This document shows, piece by piece, positions 35,852 through 37,795 of a DNA stretch of 37,795 nucleotides. The DNA is from Fuerstiella sp. (GTDB taxonomy: Bacteria; Planctomycetota; Planctomycetia; Planctomycetales; Planctomycetaceae), in contig JAKVAY010000045.1 of NCBI GenBank assembly GCA_022447185.1, positions 1,711 through 39,505 on the forward strand, in the 5' to 3' direction. Below the pieces are notes generated by a model. It saw only the letters and a program-made list of their open reading frames with translations. It searched no databases and was not told the origin of the DNA. A program made the position numbers and the translations under genes. The stretch's first letter is position 1. The number at the start of each line of letters is the position of its first letter.

Positions 35852-36811
35852 ATGGATCCCATTGTGATGATCTTAATCGCGGCATTCCTCGGTATCGCCG
35901 CTCTCGTCGTTGGCATTGGGATGCTGATTCAGAGTCAATCGACATCAAAGACAGAGTCACGTCTGGCCGCATTCACTGGTGGTGACATCGGTGGAGCAAA
36001 AATCGTCGATGAACTGATGCGCGACAGATTCAGCACTGCGACCGGGATCCTGAGTTCACTGATCAAACGGTTCAAGCGGCTGCCATTGTTTTTTCAGCAG
36101 GCAGAGTCTCCTCTGAAAATCGAACAATTTCTTGTCCTTTGTGCCGGAACAGCCGTGCTGGGGACATGCATCACGATGATCGCGCGGGCGCCAGTAGCTC
36201 TGTGTCCGGTTGGCGGCGTAGTGGGGTTTGCGATTCCCTGGGGTTGGCTGGCATTTAAACGATCCCGACGGTTCAGCCGATTTGAAAAACAGTTGCCGGA
36301 CGCTCTGGACCTCATGTCACGTGCTCTGCGTTCAGGTCACAGTCTGGCATCCGGACTCAGTGTCGTAGCGACTGAGATGCCCGCTCCAATTTCAACAGAA
36401 TTTCACAATTGCTACGAAGAACAGAATCTCGGAATTCCTCTGGACAAAGCTCTTCTCAACATGCTGGATCGAATTCCCAATGTGGATTTGCAGTTCTTTG
36501 TGACTGCTGTGGCAATTCAAAGGCAGTCCGGCGGTGATCTGGCGGAAATTCTCAGCAAGATCAGTGGTTTGGTGCGCGAACGATTCAAAATTCTGGGCCA
36601 GGTTAAGGCCCTGACCGGCGAAGGACGGATCAGTGGTATCGTATTGATGGGCCTGCCACCGGTGCTGTTTATGGCGGTTTATTATCTCAATCCCGACTAC
36701 GTAATGGTTTTGTTCGATCACGAAGACGGTCGCAGAATGATGACAGGAGCCATCATTCTGCAGATTGTGGGCGCCTTCGTTATCCGCAAAATCTGTGACA
36801 TCAAAGTCTGA
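35852..36811 (+). CDS. tadB: TadB-like inner-membrane platform protein
   Basis: A 319-aa membrane protein with one T2SSF domain. An N-terminal span (residues 4-26), a membrane pair near 93-130 and two C-terminal spans surround the cytoplasmic segment QLPDALDLMSRALRSGHSLA ... IQRQSGGDLAEILSKIS, the typical TadB signature. TadB and TadC form the inner-membrane platform of Tad pili, roughly doing the job of one GspF. The ATG at 35852 has AGGAGA about 10 nt upstream. It lies 73 nt after cpaF and 56 nt before tadC, all on one strand, so a single operon is likely. Confidence 0.92.
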   Translation: MDPIVMILIAAFLGIAALVVGIGMLIQSQSTSKTESRLAAFTGGDIGGAKIVDELMRDRFSTATGILSSLIKRFKRLPLFFQQAESPLKIEQFLVLCAGTAVLGTCITMIARAPVALCPVGGVVGFAIPWGWLAFKRSRRFSRFEKQLPDALDLMSRALRSGHSLASGLSVVATEMPAPISTEFHNCYEEQNLGIPLDKALLNMLDRIPNVDLQFFVTAVAIQRQSGGDLAEILSKISGLVRERFKILGQVKALTGEGRISGIVLMGLPPVLFMAVYYLNPDYVMVLFDHEDGRRMMTGAIILQIVGAFVIRKICDIKV

Positions 36812-36867
36812 TTGAAAGTCTTCACTTTGTTGACCGCTTTCAAAGATGCAACGAACGGACGTGTGTC

Positions 36868-37791
36868 ATGAATTCCGAATTCATTATTCCGATTGCTGTC
36901 TTCACCGCAGTGATGTGTGCGGTCTGGGCAGTCATTTCCGTGTTTACGAAAAATAGTTCCCGGACTGCTCAGCGTCTGGAGGAAATGCGAGATCCTTGGT
37001 TGCGTCGAGGGCCGGATTCCGACAATGGCAAGATGAATAACATCATCGACAAAGCGGCCCCCACTCTGTCGAAGGCACTCGATTCGGGCAACGAAGAAGA
37101 TCAGAGCAAACTGAAGATCCGCCTGGCAAACGCGGGCTATAGTCATGAAAATGCACCGCGTAATTTTCTTGCCATTAAGATGGTCTCACTGGTGCTGGGA
37201 CTGATCTTTGGTGGTGTTTACGGTATCGCCAGCGTGGAGAGTAATTCATGGATGGCGTGGATCATCGGTGCCGGTCTTGGTTTCTACGTGCCGGAAATGA
37301 TCCTGACAATGATGAAGATGTCCCGCCAGACGAAGATCTTTCTGCAGCTTCCGGATGCCCTCGATCTTCTGGTGGTTTGCGTCGAAGCCGGACTGGGACT
37401 CGATGCAGGAATGCGTCGAGTCTCTCAGGAACTGGTGAGCGGTGCACCGGAAGTTTGCCAAGAACTTGGCACCGCGAACATGCAGTTGCAGATGGGGAAA
37501 CCTCGCCGACAGGTTCTGCATGACCTCGGAATCCGCACGGGGGTGGATGATATGCGGGCTCTGGCCGCTATTCTGATCCAGGCCGACAGATTTGGATCGT
37601 CGATCGCGCACGCCCTGCGTGTTCAATCCGACAGTATGAGAGTGAAACGCCGCCAGATGGCAGAAGAAAAGGCTCAGGCAACTGCGGTCAAGATGATCTT
37701 CCCACTGGTTCTGTTCATCTTCCCCGGAATTTTTGTGGTGCTGGTTGGTCCTGCAGGCATCCAGTTGATGGAAAACCTCATCAACAAATGA
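36868..37791 (+). CDS. tadC: TadC-like inner-membrane platform protein
   Basis: A 307-aa membrane protein with a single T2SSF domain, paralogous to TadB. It has an N-terminal span (about 5-27), two central spans near 109-150 (LAIKMVSLVLGLIFGG and the following GAGLGFYVPEMI) and a C-terminal span in FPLVLFIFPGIFVVLVGPAG. The cytoplasmic signature is QLPDALDLLVVCVEAGLGLD ... IQADRFGSSIAHALRVQSDS. The gene is complete, with TGA at 37789-37791, 4 nt before the window ends. Other Tad genes (flp pilin, cpaB, the secretin cpaC, prepilin peptidase) would be expected beyond this edge or elsewhere. Confidence 0.92.
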   Translation: MNSEFIIPIAVFTAVMCAVWAVISVFTKNSSRTAQRLEEMRDPWLRRGPDSDNGKMNNIIDKAAPTLSKALDSGNEEDQSKLKIRLANAGYSHENAPRNFLAIKMVSLVLGLIFGGVYGIASVESNSWMAWIIGAGLGFYVPEMILTMMKMSRQTKIFLQLPDALDLLVVCVEAGLGLDAGMRRVSQELVSGAPEVCQELGTANMQLQMGKPRRQVLHDLGIRTGVDDMRALAAILIQADRFGSSIAHALRVQSDSMRVKRRQMAEEKAQATAVKMIFPLVLFIFPGIFVVLVGPAGIQLMENLINK

Positions 37792-37795
37792 GTCG

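Overview
The window looks like a chromosomal segment of a Planctomycetota bacterium. The evidence is a Tat-exported DUF1501 protein next to a Tat-exported Gfo/Idh/MocA oxidoreductase, very long pseudopilins, base composition a little above 50% GC by eye, and mostly independent genes with 100-300 nt gaps. No rRNA, tRNA, insertion sequence, phage gene or CRISPR array was seen.

Layout. (1) 1-3617: the 3' end of an M42 aminopeptidase, a DUF1501 protein and a Gfo/Idh/MocA oxidoreductase, closed by a strong intrinsic terminator at 3645-3680. (2) 4199-22916: an 18.7-kb filament-assembly locus on the + strand, in the order gspE-like ATPase, pilT-like retraction ATPase, second gspE/pilB-like ATPase, gspF/pilC platform protein, then six prepilin-like genes in the canonical T2SS order G, G', H, I, J, K. 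The K-like gene encodes a protein of 1682 aa, several times the usual GspK length. All six pseudopilins carry Asp/Asn-rich loops resembling calcium-binding sites. No secretin, inner-membrane assembly proteins (GspC/L/M or PilM/N/O) or prepilin peptidase lie in the window. (3) 23058-28621, - strand: a thioredoxin-like lipoprotein, a DUF3556 membrane protein, the ABC-F translation factor EttA and a SLOG-fold putative molybdenum-cofactor carrier. (4) 28900-29904, + strand: a DUF368 (PopT-type) polyprenyl-phosphate transporter. (5) 29901-33912, - strand: glcD-glcE-glcF, the three subunits of glycolate oxidase. (6) 34468-37791, + strand: cpaF/tadA, tadB and tadC, the motor and platform of a Tad pilus, continuing past the window edge.

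How the genes work together. Two separate type IV filament machines sit about 11 kb apart. The first is a T2SS/T4P hybrid: it has the GHIJK pseudopilin set of a secretion system but also a PilT retraction motor, which T2SS lack. This, together with the giant K-like tip candidate, is the most interesting feature of the window. A retractable pseudopilus with an enlarged, calcium-dependent tip would suit binding and uptake of macromolecules, but that role is inference. The second machine is an ordinary Tad module. The glc genes would oxidise glycolate to glyoxylate and feed electrons to the respiratory chain. They diverge from the Tad genes across a 555-nt region that holds a 15-bp tandem repeat and several copies of a short motif.
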